Assembly: GCF_021390535.1 (NCBI RefSeq)
Contig: NZ_JAJUXG010000013.1
Location: 124,001 to 188,000 of the forward strand
DNA: 64,000 bases
Reading direction: 5' to 3'
Source: Dyadobacter sp. CY312
GTDB lineage: Bacteria; Bacteroidota; Bacteroidia; Cytophagales; Spirosomataceae
Shown here: positions 16,567 to 25,294 of the stretch, piece after piece
How the letters are laid out: each line of letters starts with the position of its first letter
Position numbering within the stretch: the first letter of the stretch is position 1
Notes under the pieces: generated by a model
Seen by the model: the letters and a program-made list of their open reading frames with translations, nothing else
Told to the model about the DNA's origin: nothing
Databases searched by the model: none
Program-made: the position numbers and the translations under genes

Positions 16567-16956
16567 ATGTCGTATTATAAAATAACATATGAGTCAGACA
16601 CCATTGAAGGGCTTAAAGCCATTCAGGGTGGCATGTCCAGCCAGGGAACAGATGCCAGCAATTCAGCTGCCTTCGAAACGCAAGTACTTCCGCCGCCACC
16701 TCACGACGAAGGAAATACAGACGCACTTGCCGGGATGGTTCCCGCACCACCTGCTAGTGCCAACATGGAAGCAGGTTTAGATTTCACCGATGAGGACACC
16801 TCGTCCCAACCACCTCCATTGCCAACAGATGCTGCAATGGACTCGGGTTCGGATGACGAAATCCAGCCTCCTCCATCAGGTGAATCAGGCAGTCAAAATG
16901 AGAACGATGGCCCTGTCCCTCCGAGGCAGCCAACGTCCAAAGGATCCGGGAAATGA
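16567..16956 (+). CDS. Proline-rich acidic small protein in the M6 cluster
   Basis: 129 residues, no recognised family. A short ordered start (MSYYKITYESDTIEGLKAI) is followed by a low-complexity tail of prolines, acidic residues, Ser and Gly (VLPPPPHDEG, QPPPLPTDAA, EIQPPPSGESG). No signal peptide. AAAAAGGA lies just before the ATG as a ribosome site. It is 32 bases after the 76-residue gene and before a strong terminator, so the three genes are probably cotranscribed. The disordered tail and small head could suit a chaperone, linker or protease substrate; nothing in the sequence decides. Confidence 0.65.
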   Translation: MSYYKITYESDTIEGLKAIQGGMSSQGTDASNSAAFETQVLPPPPHDEGNTDALAGMVPAPPASANMEAGLDFTDEDTSSQPPPLPTDAAMDSGSDDEIQPPPSGESGSQNENDGPVPPRQPTSKGSGK

Positions 16957-17028
16957 TCATGCCGAATCAGTTCCTGTTCGGAAACAGCAGGAATACCGGC
17001 AGATGACATAATCGTGGAGATAATTCAA

Positions 17029-17076
17029 GTTACAAAGCCTTGCTAAATCGCTGATTTCGGGGCTTTGTAACTTTTT
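17029..17076 (+). terminator. Terminator of the M6 cluster
   Basis: GTTACAAAGCC and GGCTTTGTAAC form a perfect 11-base-pair stem followed by TTTTT. Confidence 0.9.
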
Positions 17077-17190
17077 GTTTTTTATGGCAGGGGCATGTGC
17101 AGGCTTTCACCATTCATTTCATGACCTCAGATCCGGTGGCAGTCAAACCATCCTGATACATTAAACTTTATTTTTTTGTAAAATATGAAG

Positions 17191-17228
17191 TTATAATATG
17201 GGGATTTCCGTTTTTACTTGTCTGTATG
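17191..17228 (+). promoter_or_regulatory. ECF-sigma-type promoter of the GH74-like gene
   Basis: TTATAATATGGGGAT is followed after 11 bases by CTTGTCTGTATG. GGGG and GTC are 16 bases apart, as in ECF promoters. The same two blocks occur at 23396-23436 before the ECF sigma gene. It lies 130 bases upstream of the ATG at 17358. No other feature is seen in the 17077-17357 gap. Confidence 0.6.
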
Positions 17229-17357
17229 GAGATGTGTTGTCGAATTATTGAAACTTATTTCTATAATAGCCGACTTTTTTCTACAAAAAAAGAACCTTGC
17301 ATAGAGGTTGTTTTTCTAATGAGGTAACACAGTTTATTTCTTACTAAAACAACATTT

Positions 17358-20300
17358 ATGAAAACATCAATCCGAATCCTGATCCTGTTGATTGCACTCA
17401 CAGGAACCCTGAATTTTGTAACTAATGCACAGACTTACAATTGGAAGTCGGTGCGGATGGGCGGTGGCGGCAATGTGACGAGCTTGAAGGCGCATCCCAA
17501 AGTGCCCAATCTCTATTTTATCACGACCGATGTAGGCACACCTTACCGTTGGAACCACGCCACTCAAAAATGGGAAGACCTGATGTGGTACGATAAGATA
17601 CCGACCACATACTGGAACTGGGAAGTGGCAGCCCGATGCGGAGATCTTGCCTTTGATCCGAATGACATAACAGGAAACATACTTTATGCCACACACCAGA
17701 CTGGAAAAGGAACTGTGCCCGGTGGTGGTACCGGGACCGGCACGGTAATGAAGTCGGTGGACCGGGGTGCTACCTGGACTGACTGTCAGCTTCCGATTAC
17801 GGTGCTGCCAAACAGCGACCAGACTTTCACAGACCGCCTGGTGGTTGATCCCAACAACAGCAATGTGGTGTATGTGACAACACGCGCGAACGGCACTTAT
17901 AAAAGTACAGCGGCAGGAGCCGTGGGATCCTGGACAAAAGTGAATACTTCCTTAGCCGACAACGTGGCAGGCAGATTTATCTTTTTTGATAAAAGTGGAG
18001 GAACACTTAACGGCGTCACAAAAAATATCTTTTTTGGAAGTCTCAATGGCGTTTATCGCAGCACCGATGCCGGAAATACATTTACATTAATGCCGGGCAG
18101 CCCCATCCGACCACGTCGTGCGAGCATCAGTAACGATGGTACATTTTATGTAACGCAAACCCTTCGGGACTGGAATGTAAAAGAGGAAGGCACGACCGTG
18201 AATAAATGGAATGGAAACAGTTGGATTGACATTACTCCGGCCGCCGGTAAACAGTATAGTACCGTTGGTGTGAACCCGGTAAATAGTAACGAGATCATTA
18301 TAGCAACCTCCGGAACCTGGAACCACGATGTGGCTTACAGAAGCACAAACGGCGGAAGCAGCGGAAGCTGGACGCCAATGGTGCCAGCAACACGTGACGT
18401 AACGGAAGCACCTCATTCAGCTGGCAATGGAGCAAACGGAAATATCGGGCATGATGTCAACGGATTTGTATGGGATCCTTTCAATGAAGGGCAGGTGTGG
18501 TTCACCGACATGCTCGATGTAGGACAAACGACCAATGTATGGGCAAGCCAGGTTACCTGGAAACTTCGTAACAACGGTCTGGAAGAAATAGTAGTAGCAG
18601 GACCGCTGGTAGCGCCACCTTCGGGACCAAATTTTCTGGTATCTACGACCGGTGATGTAGGCGGTTTTGATCACAAGACGCTTGATACACCCCCTGCCAA
18701 AGGAATATCAAGTTTTTTTGCGACCAATACAGGTTGCAATACTTCCGGCGGAGCAATTCAGTATTCCGACCCCAATTTTATAGCTCGTGTAGGTAGTGAC
18801 GGCTGGAACGGATCGGGCATTGGTGGTTATTCTACCGATGGCGGCACATCCTATACCAAATTTGCTTCATTACCCGGAGCACGCGGACGTATTGCCGTTT
18901 CAGCCACAAGCAGAAAAATGGTTTGGGTAACGCAGGGAGGCCTCACCTATCAATCTTCGAATCTGGGAACAACCTGGACACCAGCCGGCGGAGTACCCAA
19001 TGCTGTGCTAAAACCCGGAGACATATACCAAATCTGGGCAGGCATGAATCCGCTTGCCGCGGACAAGGTGAACGGAGATCTCTTTTACATTTATGCAGCT
19101 GGTAAAATGTACGTCAGTACGAATGGCGGTGTAAGTTTTGCGCCTACCGCTGCTACCAACTTGCCTAATGTGGGAAATGTCGCGCAAATGAACGTTGAAA
19201 CCACACCAGGTATCGAAGGTGATTTGTGGATTTCTTTCTCCGGTGACGGACTTTTTCACTCTACAGATGCAGGCAATACTTTTACAAAAGTGAATCCTGC
19301 GGGTATCACCAAAGTGAAATGGATTGCAGTGGGGAAAGCTGATACAACAGCTTCCTCCAATCCGGTACTTTATGTCAGTTCCGAAAGCACGCCGATCAAC
19401 GGTGTTACCTACGGAGTTTTCCGTTCTGATGACAACGGAGCTACATGGACCACCATCGCAAACCCTGTTCCGGGTATTGTGAGTAACATGACGGCCGATT
19501 TGCACGGCAGAGTTTATCTTGGGATCGCAGGGAACGGAATTTTCGTTGGCGAGCCTTCCGGCGGACCGGTTGTTTCTGTTGCGGTAACTCCTGCCGCGGA
19601 TTCTGTGATAGTAGGTTTAACCAAACAACTGAAAGCAACGCTGACACCGGCGTATCCTTCTAATAATGCAGTAAGCTGGACCTCGTCCGACAACAACATT
19701 GCGACTGTAAACGCAACCGGATTAGTTACGGGCGTGAGTACTGGTATTGCAAATATTACAGTAACGACACAAGATGGAGGCAAAACTGCCCAAAGCAGTA
19801 TAAAAGTCACTCCTGTTATTCATGTGGCAAGCGTATTGCTGGACTCGGCCATCAGCATTGGATTGAGCACAAGTAAAAATCTGACGGCTACAATTTTACC
19901 TGCCAATGCGCTCAACAAAAACGTGAGCTGGGCTTCGTCTGATACCACGGTGGCAAGGATCAATTCAAGCGGACTTGTGACAGGATTAAAACTGGGCACT
20001 ACCACCATAACCGTTACCACGGAGGACGGAGCCAAAACGGCAACAGGTGTATTGACAGTTGGGACAACCGTAATCGCGAACAATTGCGGCGGACCAACAA
20101 TCGGCAACTTTATAGCCGACAACCCGCAATCTCCAAACATGTGGACCTCGACTGTTACCACGGCAATAGACCTCAGCGGCGTGGTAAGACCCGCACCAGC
20201 GGATGCGTATAAAACGCAGCGTAACACCGGATCGCCGATGACCTACCGCTACGAAAATCTGATTCCCAACTCCAAGTATGTGGTACGCTTGCATTTTGCA

Positions 20301-23261
20301 GAGCTATCAACCGTCATCACGGCTGGAAAAAGGAAATTTAACGTAACAGCCAACACCGTTGCCGATACGTTGCTTAAAAACTTTGATATTTTAACACAAG
20401 CAGGTGGCAAATACAAAGGGATTGTGCGTGAATTTGAAGTTAAATCCACAGCACAAGGACAGATCGCACTGGTTTTCAGACCGATTGCAAACCTGAACTA
20501 TCCTGCAATCAATGCAATAGAAATCGGGCTAAATCCGCTTAGCTCTGTTGCTGTAAACCCTGCAACTGCATTTGTGGGTGTGGGTGATACAACAAGACTA
20601 GCAGCAACGGTATTACCAGCAAACGCGACCAATCAAAGGGTAACGTGGACCTCGTCAAATACTTCCATTGTAAGTGTTGATGCAAACGGACTTCTTAAAG
20701 GTGAATCTCCGGGTTCCGCGGTCATTACTGCTACGACCAACGAAAGTGGAAAAACTGCCTCTTCAACAGTCACAGCTGCCAACATTGCAGTAACCGGCGT
20801 GACCCTTCCTGCAACTGGCGCCGTTGGTGTAAACAATTCAATAACCCTTGTTGCAAGTATACAACCGGCAAATGCTACAAACAAAGCCATCACCTGGTCC
20901 AGCTCAGATGCAGGTATTGTTTCGGTTAATCAGAGTGGCGTGTTGACAGGTGTTTCACCAGGCAATGCAACCATTACGGTGACCACGCAGGATGGCGCAA
21001 AAACAGCAAGCAGTGTGATTACTTCTTCCAATGTGTTGCTGACATCGGTAGTTCTTAATAAAACGACTGCAACAGTTGGTGTGGGCGATACGACTTCGAT
21101 TAAAGCAACCGTTGCTCCTGCAATTGCAAGCAATAAAACGGTGATTTGGAGTTCATCAGATCCATCTGTTGCAACAGTAAGCAGTACCGGAATCGTGACC
21201 GCCATCGCTATTGGTACAGCCACCATTGCTGCAACAGCACAAGATGCAAGCGGTATTTCTTCTGGTTCAGCCATCACTGTGGTCAGTGCGGGAGCATGCG
21301 GTATCATGACGAACAATGGTTTTGAAAGTGGCTTTGTAAACTGGATCAGAAATCCGAATGTCTCGGCAGCAAAAATTGGCACATCTGCTACAAGTGGATT
21401 GAAAAGCGCCGTAATTACAGCCGATCAGGGAGCGATTAATTATGGGAAATCAATCTCAATAACCGGTGGTTCGGAAATTACTTTTGATGTTTGGGCCAAA
21501 GTGGAAGGAACGCCAAACCCTGCCAATGCAGCACAATTGATACTCCCATGGTGGGCCGGAATTGGGCTAGATTTCTATGATGCTCAGGGCGTAAAAATAG
21601 AGAGTGCAAAAATACAGTTCCAGGTACATCCGTCTACGCCAGCCTCTGTTGCAACGGTGTATACCAAATATTCAACCACTAAATTCGCACCTGCAAATGC
21701 CGCAACCATCGGTATCTGGGCTTCGAAAGCAGGTCCGACAGGACAGCTTGTATTAGATGATTTCTGTCTGACGATCGCTCCTCCCCCACAAACCGCACAA
21801 ACGATTTCTTTGGACAGCCTGACACCGAAAATTGTTGGAGACGCCGTTTTTGATGCTGGCGCGGTAGCAACTTCTGGTTTACCGGTTAGCTATGCAAGTT
21901 CTGATACTACGGTTGCCATTATTTCCAATGGAAAAATACAGGTCGTAGCACCAGGAACTACTGTAATTACCGCTTCTCAGAACGGCAATGAAGCATATAG
22001 CGCAGCTGCCACTGTTAGCCGTACGCTTGTTGTTTCATCTGGTTTGAAAGTACTTTACAAAGACGGCGACAATGGTCAGGTAAATAACAATAACATCAAA
22101 CCTTTCCTGAGTATAGTTAATGAAAGCCCGGCTGCGATTCCTTACAGCGAACTTACAGCACGCTATTGGATTACCGCTGAAAATTATTCAGGAATAAACA
22201 AATGGATTGATTATGCCGAGATGGGAAATAACAAGGTTTCCATGAACTACGTTGAACTTGACAAACCGCGTCAGGGCGCTCTGGGATACATTGAATATCA
22301 GTTTAACACTTCGGCAGGAAATTTGAATGCAGGAGGAAACTCGGGTGTGATACAGTCACGGTTTGCGAATACCAACTGGGAAAATCTTGCAGAAAGCGAT
22401 GATTATTCATTCAAAAATGGTTCTTCTTATGCGGTAAACGATCACATCACTTTGTACAGAAATGGTAAACTTTGGTGGGGCACTGAACCCGATACGATAG
22501 TATCGGTAACTGATTTGAGGGTTTATTCCGAAAATAAAAACACCAATGCGGCCCCAACGTCACTGAGCACCTGGCTGAAAATTGAGAACAAAGGAAATGT
22601 GCCTGTCGACTACTCTGATCTTTCGATCCGGTACTGGTTCACAGCAGATGGTACGGCCAGCCTCAATCATTGGATTGACTTCGCCAAACTAGGCAACGGA
22701 AATATTTCCGGACAGTTTGTAAACAATCAGCAAAGAGCAAATGCCGATACCTATTTCGAACTGAAAACGGCGGCATCTCTTGGTAAACTATATCCGCTGA
22801 GCAGCACAGGCAATATTCAGTATAGAATCGGAAAATCGAATTGGTCAGCTTTTGATGAAACCAATGATTATTCCTTCAAATCGGCAGGTTCATTTGCGGA
22901 GAATGATAAAATAACGGTTTACTACAAAGGTCAGTTGATTTATGGTCTGGAACCCGCTACACAAGCAAATGCACGACTTGGAGCATCAGTGAGTGATGCA
23001 ACTTCGGGCCGGCTAAGTGTTACCGTGCTTGGAAATCCGGTAGCAGGTGACCAAGCAAATATCGTCATCAGCGGTTCAGAATCAAGTCCTGTCCGCATTG
23101 TGGTGAGCGATCTGAACGGGCGCGTTCTGTTCAGGAAGTTAGTAGACAATCCTGTTGAGAATGAGGAACATGTTCTGCCTCTTGGCAAAAACAGCGGTCT
23201 GTATATTATCAAAGCAGGCACAATTAAAGAGTCAGTATCGGTAAAAGTTATTAAGCAGTAA
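17358..23261 (+). CDS. Multi-domain secreted GH74-like xyloglucanase with CBM3 and T9SS domain
   Basis: 1967 residues with a signal peptide ending TNAQ. Residues about 25-735 form a two-propeller GH74-like unit: YNWKSVRMGGGGNVTSLKAH, TTDVGTPYRW (D58 in the position of a GH74 catalytic Asp) and many S.D.G.TW blade repeats; IQYSDPNF (D471) is a candidate second acid. Then come BIG2-type Ig domains (about 734-902), a malectin-like domain (about 907-1057), three more BIG2 domains (about 1060-1310), a CBM4/9-like jelly roll (about 1312-1474), another Ig-like domain, two CBM3 cellulose-binding modules (about 1561-1711 and 1714-1864), and a T9SS C-terminal sorting domain from about 1874. Predicted role: cell-surface or released enzyme that cuts xyloglucan bound to cellulose. 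The sigma/FecR/SusCD genes downstream fit uptake of the products. Exact substrate is inferred; 'GG' is replaced by 'GT' in the TDVG motif. Confidence 0.78.
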   Translation: MKTSIRILILLIALTGTLNFVTNAQTYNWKSVRMGGGGNVTSLKAHPKVPNLYFITTDVGTPYRWNHATQKWEDLMWYDKIPTTYWNWEVAARCGDLAFDPNDITGNILYATHQTGKGTVPGGGTGTGTVMKSVDRGATWTDCQLPITVLPNSDQTFTDRLVVDPNNSNVVYVTTRANGTYKSTAAGAVGSWTKVNTSLADNVAGRFIFFDKSGGTLNGVTKNIFFGSLNGVYRSTDAGNTFTLMPGSPIRPRRASISNDGTFYVTQTLRDWNVKEEGTTVNKWNGNSWIDITPAAGKQYSTVGVNPVNSNEIIIATSGTWNHDVAYRSTNGGSSGSWTPMVPATRDVTEAPHSAGNGANGNIGHDVNGFVWDPFNEGQVWFTDMLDVGQTTNVWASQVTWKLRNNGLEEIVVAGPLVAPPSGPNFLVSTTGDVGGFDHKTLDTPPAKGISSFFATNTGCNTSGGAIQYSDPNFIARVGSDGWNGSGIGGYSTDGGTSYTKFASLPGARGRIAVSATSRKMVWVTQGGLTYQSSNLGTTWTPAGGVPNAVLKPGDIYQIWAGMNPLAADKVNGDLFYIYAAGKMYVSTNGGVSFAPTAATNLPNVGNVAQMNVETTPGIEGDLWISFSGDGLFHSTDAGNTFTKVNPAGITKVKWIAVGKADTTASSNPVLYVSSESTPINGVTYGVFRSDDNGATWTTIANPVPGIVSNMTADLHGRVYLGIAGNGIFVGEPSGGPVVSVAVTPAADSVIVGLTKQLKATLTPAYPSNNAVSWTSSDNNIATVNATGLVTGVSTGIANITVTTQDGGKTAQSSIKVTPVIHVASVLLDSAISIGLSTSKNLTATILPANALNKNVSWASSDTTVARINSSGLVTGLKLGTTTITVTTEDGAKTATGVLTVGTTVIANNCGGPTIGNFIADNPQSPNMWTSTVTTAIDLSGVVRPAPADAYKTQRNTGSPMTYRYENLIPNSKYVVRLHFAELSTVITAGKRKFNVTANTVADTLLKNFDILTQAGGKYKGIVREFEVKSTAQGQIALVFRPIANLNYPAINAIEIGLNPLSSVAVNPATAFVGVGDTTRLAATVLPANATNQRVTWTSSNTSIVSVDANGLLKGESPGSAVITATTNESGKTASSTVTAANIAVTGVTLPATGAVGVNNSITLVASIQPANATNKAITWSSSDAGIVSVNQSGVLTGVSPGNATITVTTQDGAKTASSVITSSNVLLTSVVLNKTTATVGVGDTTSIKATVAPAIASNKTVIWSSSDPSVATVSSTGIVTAIAIGTATIAATAQDASGISSGSAITVVSAGACGIMTNNGFESGFVNWIRNPNVSAAKIGTSATSGLKSAVITADQGAINYGKSISITGGSEITFDVWAKVEGTPNPANAAQLILPWWAGIGLDFYDAQGVKIESAKIQFQVHPSTPASVATVYTKYSTTKFAPANAATIGIWASKAGPTGQLVLDDFCLTIAPPPQTAQTISLDSLTPKIVGDAVFDAGAVATSGLPVSYASSDTTVAIISNGKIQVVAPGTTVITASQNGNEAYSAAATVSRTLVVSSGLKVLYKDGDNGQVNNNNIKPFLSIVNESPAAIPYSELTARYWITAENYSGINKWIDYAEMGNNKVSMNYVELDKPRQGALGYIEYQFNTSAGNLNAGGNSGVIQSRFANTNWENLAESDDYSFKNGSSYAVNDHITLYRNGKLWWGTEPDTIVSVTDLRVYSENKNTNAAPTSLSTWLKIENKGNVPVDYSDLSIRYWFTADGTASLNHWIDFAKLGNGNISGQFVNNQQRANADTYFELKTAASLGKLYPLSSTGNIQYRIGKSNWSAFDETNDYSFKSAGSFAENDKITVYYKGQLIYGLEPATQANARLGASVSDATSGRLSVTVLGNPVAGDQANIVISGSESSPVRIVVSDLNGRVLFRKLVDNPVENEEHVLPLGKNSGLYIIKAGTIKESVSVKVIKQ

Positions 23262-23292
23262 TTCTTAAAGTATTTTTATCAGTTCAATGTCT

Positions 23293-23328
23293 TAAGTCCG
23301 GGTCAGCATAAGTTGATCCGGACTTTTT
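23293..23328 (+). terminator. Terminator after the GH74-like gene
   Basis: AAGTCCGG ... CCGGACTT stem followed by TTTC. It separates the enzyme gene from the sigma factor operon. Confidence 0.85.
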
Positions 23329-23395
23329 CATGATGTGATCAGTATAACCCCATTCCTCTTTTTTCAATTGAATTATTTGATGAAAAAAAAATATT

Positions 23396-23436
23396 ATTTA
23401 TAGTATGGGGATGTAGTAGGTTGTCTTGTCTGTATG
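23396..23436 (+). promoter_or_regulatory. ECF-sigma-type promoter of the sigma factor gene
   Basis: TTATAGTATGGGGAT, then after 12 bases CTTGTCTGTATG; GGGG to GTC is 17 bases. It is nearly the same as the element at 17191-17228 and lies 34 bases before the ATG at 23470. This suggests that the sigma factor activates its own gene. Confidence 0.6.
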
Positions 23437-23469
23437 ATTAAACTGTAAATCCACAGTAAGAATAATCAG

Positions 23470-24132
23470 ATGCGTATGGCAATTAATTCTATAAAAAAAT
23501 TGGGACCCGAATCAGCTGCGAGTGAGCATCCGGATCTTCCCCTGACCGATCACGAGCCGGTAATGCTTCATGATGAATACCTTATTCGTGAAATGTTTGG
23601 TCAAAATCCTCAGAAAGGATGCGAGCTCCTGTTTCGCAGATACTACACAAACCTTTGCAACCACGCCATACGATTTGTACACTCGGATGAAGTTGCAGAA
23701 GACATCGTTTCCGAAGTATTTGCAGCGTTCTGGCAGAGCCGCACATTCGAGCTCATCACGACCTCCTACCGGGCTTATCTTTACAAGGCTGTACGGAACC
23801 GGTCCTACAATTATCTGAAATGGGATATGAACCGCACCTCCCCTCTTGAAACATCAGTAACCCCTTTTGTTGCACAGGCTCTTAATCCGTGTGATGCATT
23901 GCTTTACAGTGAATTGCACCAGCAGGTGGAACGTATTGTACAGGAGATGCCGCCTCAATGCCGCAAAGCGTATCTGCTGAAACGTGTGGAAGGCAAAACC
24001 CTGGAAGAAATCGCCGCCGAACTGCAGATCACTCCAAAATCGGTGGAAGCGCTCATCACACGCGCAATTGCCCGGCTCCGTAACGGACTTAAAGACAGCT
24101 GGTTTTTATTCCTGGCGCTGTTGCTTCAATAA
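23470..24132 (+). CDS. FecI-type ECF RNA polymerase sigma factor
   Basis: 220-residue sigma-70 family protein of the Bacteroidota PUL type. Region 2 is visible as LLFRRYYTNLCNHAIRFV through EDIVSEVFAAFWQ, and region 4 as MPPQCRKAYLLKRVEGKTLE and EEIAAELQITPKSVEALITR. There is a somewhat long N-terminal extension of about 35 residues. A close second ATG (codon 3) is possible. It is followed by FecR, SusC and SusD in the same direction. In such loci the SusC-type transporter signals to FecR when its glycan is present and releases the sigma factor. Matching promoter-like elements stand before this gene and before the GH74-like gene. Confidence 0.92.
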   Translation: MRMAINSIKKLGPESAASEHPDLPLTDHEPVMLHDEYLIREMFGQNPQKGCELLFRRYYTNLCNHAIRFVHSDEVAEDIVSEVFAAFWQSRTFELITTSYRAYLYKAVRNRSYNYLKWDMNRTSPLETSVTPFVAQALNPCDALLYSELHQQVERIVQEMPPQCRKAYLLKRVEGKTLEEIAAELQITPKSVEALITRAIARLRNGLKDSWFLFLALLLQ

Positions 24133-24248
24133 AAATGCAAACCCGGCATGGGGTTGAGAAGACTGTAATTGTCTGTTCTCTACAATGCTAAAATGAACAT
24201 CGCCTTGTCGCACGACAACGGTTTTGCAGTTGCTCTGAAATTATCAAA

Positions 24249-24267
24249 ACAGTCCTGTCCGGACTGT
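24249..24267 (+). promoter_or_regulatory. Hairpin in the fecR leader
   Basis: ACAGTCC / GGACTGT form a seven-base perfect stem with loop TGTCC, 20 bases before the fecR ATG. No U-run follows, so it is unlikely to be a full terminator; it may tune the sigma-to-anti-sigma ratio. Confidence 0.4.
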
Positions 24268-24286
24268 AAAAGCTAAAAAGTATAAA

Positions 24287-25294
24287 ATGAAAGAATCACT
24301 ATCAAAGGATGTCCTGTTCGATTTTTTCGACGGAAGGACCACATCCATTCAGCGTAAGCTCGTTGAAGAATGGCTCGCTGACCCGCAGAACGAAGAGCTT
24401 TATTATCACTATCTGGACGAATGGGAAACCCGCCATCCGCAGTTCTCACCAAAAGTAGAAGCGGCTCTGTCCGAATACGTTGCCTTCATTCATAACGAAG
24501 CGGTGGACAAAGAACCGATTTTGGCACCGACAGAAAAAGTCAGATCAAAAGTCATCAGAACAGAATGGCTCTGGGGCGCGGTGGCAGCATGTTTTGTGCT
24601 GGTAGCCGGTTTTGTTTTCAGAAAAGAACTGATGTACAAATCGCTGATCTCAGAAAATGGTCAGATCGCGTCCTATCAGCTTTCCGACGGAACAGGCGTG
24701 GTATTGAACGCCAATTCGGTATTACGTATACCAAGGTTAGGTTTTGGATCGGGAAACCGGGAAGTGATCCTGGAAGGAGAAGCCGAGTTTAAGGTTGTGC
24801 ACACAGAAAACGACAGTCGTTTCATCGTAAAAATGGACAACGATTATCGCATTGAAGTCCTCGGAACCGAGTTTGTCGCTTTCTCCCGTGAAAGAGGAAC
24901 CAAGGTTTTTTTAACAAAAGGAAAAGTAAAACTGAGCCTGCCAAAAGGAAAACAGCTTTACATGAAACCAGGCAACTTGTTTTCTTCCGAAAAAAATGGC
25001 AAAGCTACACTCACAGCCGCAGCGCCAGCCGAATTTGTGGCCTGGAAGCAGGACATGTTCTATTTCAACAATACGCTTTTGTCTGAGGCAGTTGAGCAAA
25101 TGAACGACCGCTTTAAAGTGAAGGTGCGTATTCTTGATCCCGTTCTTGGAAAACGCCGGATTGGCGGTGTGTATAAAGCCAGACAAGCCGATGACCTGCT
25201 TGCCATATTATCCGAGCTGTTACATCTGGAAGTGGTAAAACATAATGAATTTATAGAATTGAGAAAATCAGAAACCAATTTAAATCATGAGTAG
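24287..25294 (+). CDS. FecR-family anti-sigma factor
   Basis: 335 residues. Cytoplasmic sigma-binding region (about 1-90, KDVLFDFFDGRTTSIQRKLV), one transmembrane helix (about 95-113, LWGAVAACFVLVAGFVF), periplasmic FecR domain (about 120-230, LSDGTGVVLNANSVLRIPRL, DNDYRIEVLGTEFVAF, VFLTKGKVKLSLPKGKQ) and a C-terminal DUF4974-like domain (about 255-325). It holds the FecI-type sigma inactive until the partner SusC STN domain signals. It overlaps susC by eight bases, so translation of the two is probably coupled. The 154-base gap from the sigma gene holds only a short hairpin. Confidence 0.92.
   Translation: MKESLSKDVLFDFFDGRTTSIQRKLVEEWLADPQNEELYYHYLDEWETRHPQFSPKVEAALSEYVAFIHNEAVDKEPILAPTEKVRSKVIRTEWLWGAVAACFVLVAGFVFRKELMYKSLISENGQIASYQLSDGTGVVLNANSVLRIPRLGFGSGNREVILEGEAEFKVVHTENDSRFIVKMDNDYRIEVLGTEFVAFSRERGTKVFLTKGKVKLSLPKGKQLYMKPGNLFSSEKNGKATLTAAAPAEFVAWKQDMFYFNNTLLSEAVEQMNDRFKVKVRILDPVLGKRRIGGVYKARQADDLLAILSELLHLEVVKHNEFIELRKSETNLNHE

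Noticed and set aside
18000..23200. Many long minus-strand frames within the GH74-like gene
   Set aside because: Antisense shadows caused by repetitive Thr/Ser/Ala/Val codons of the Ig-like domains; no independent signals.
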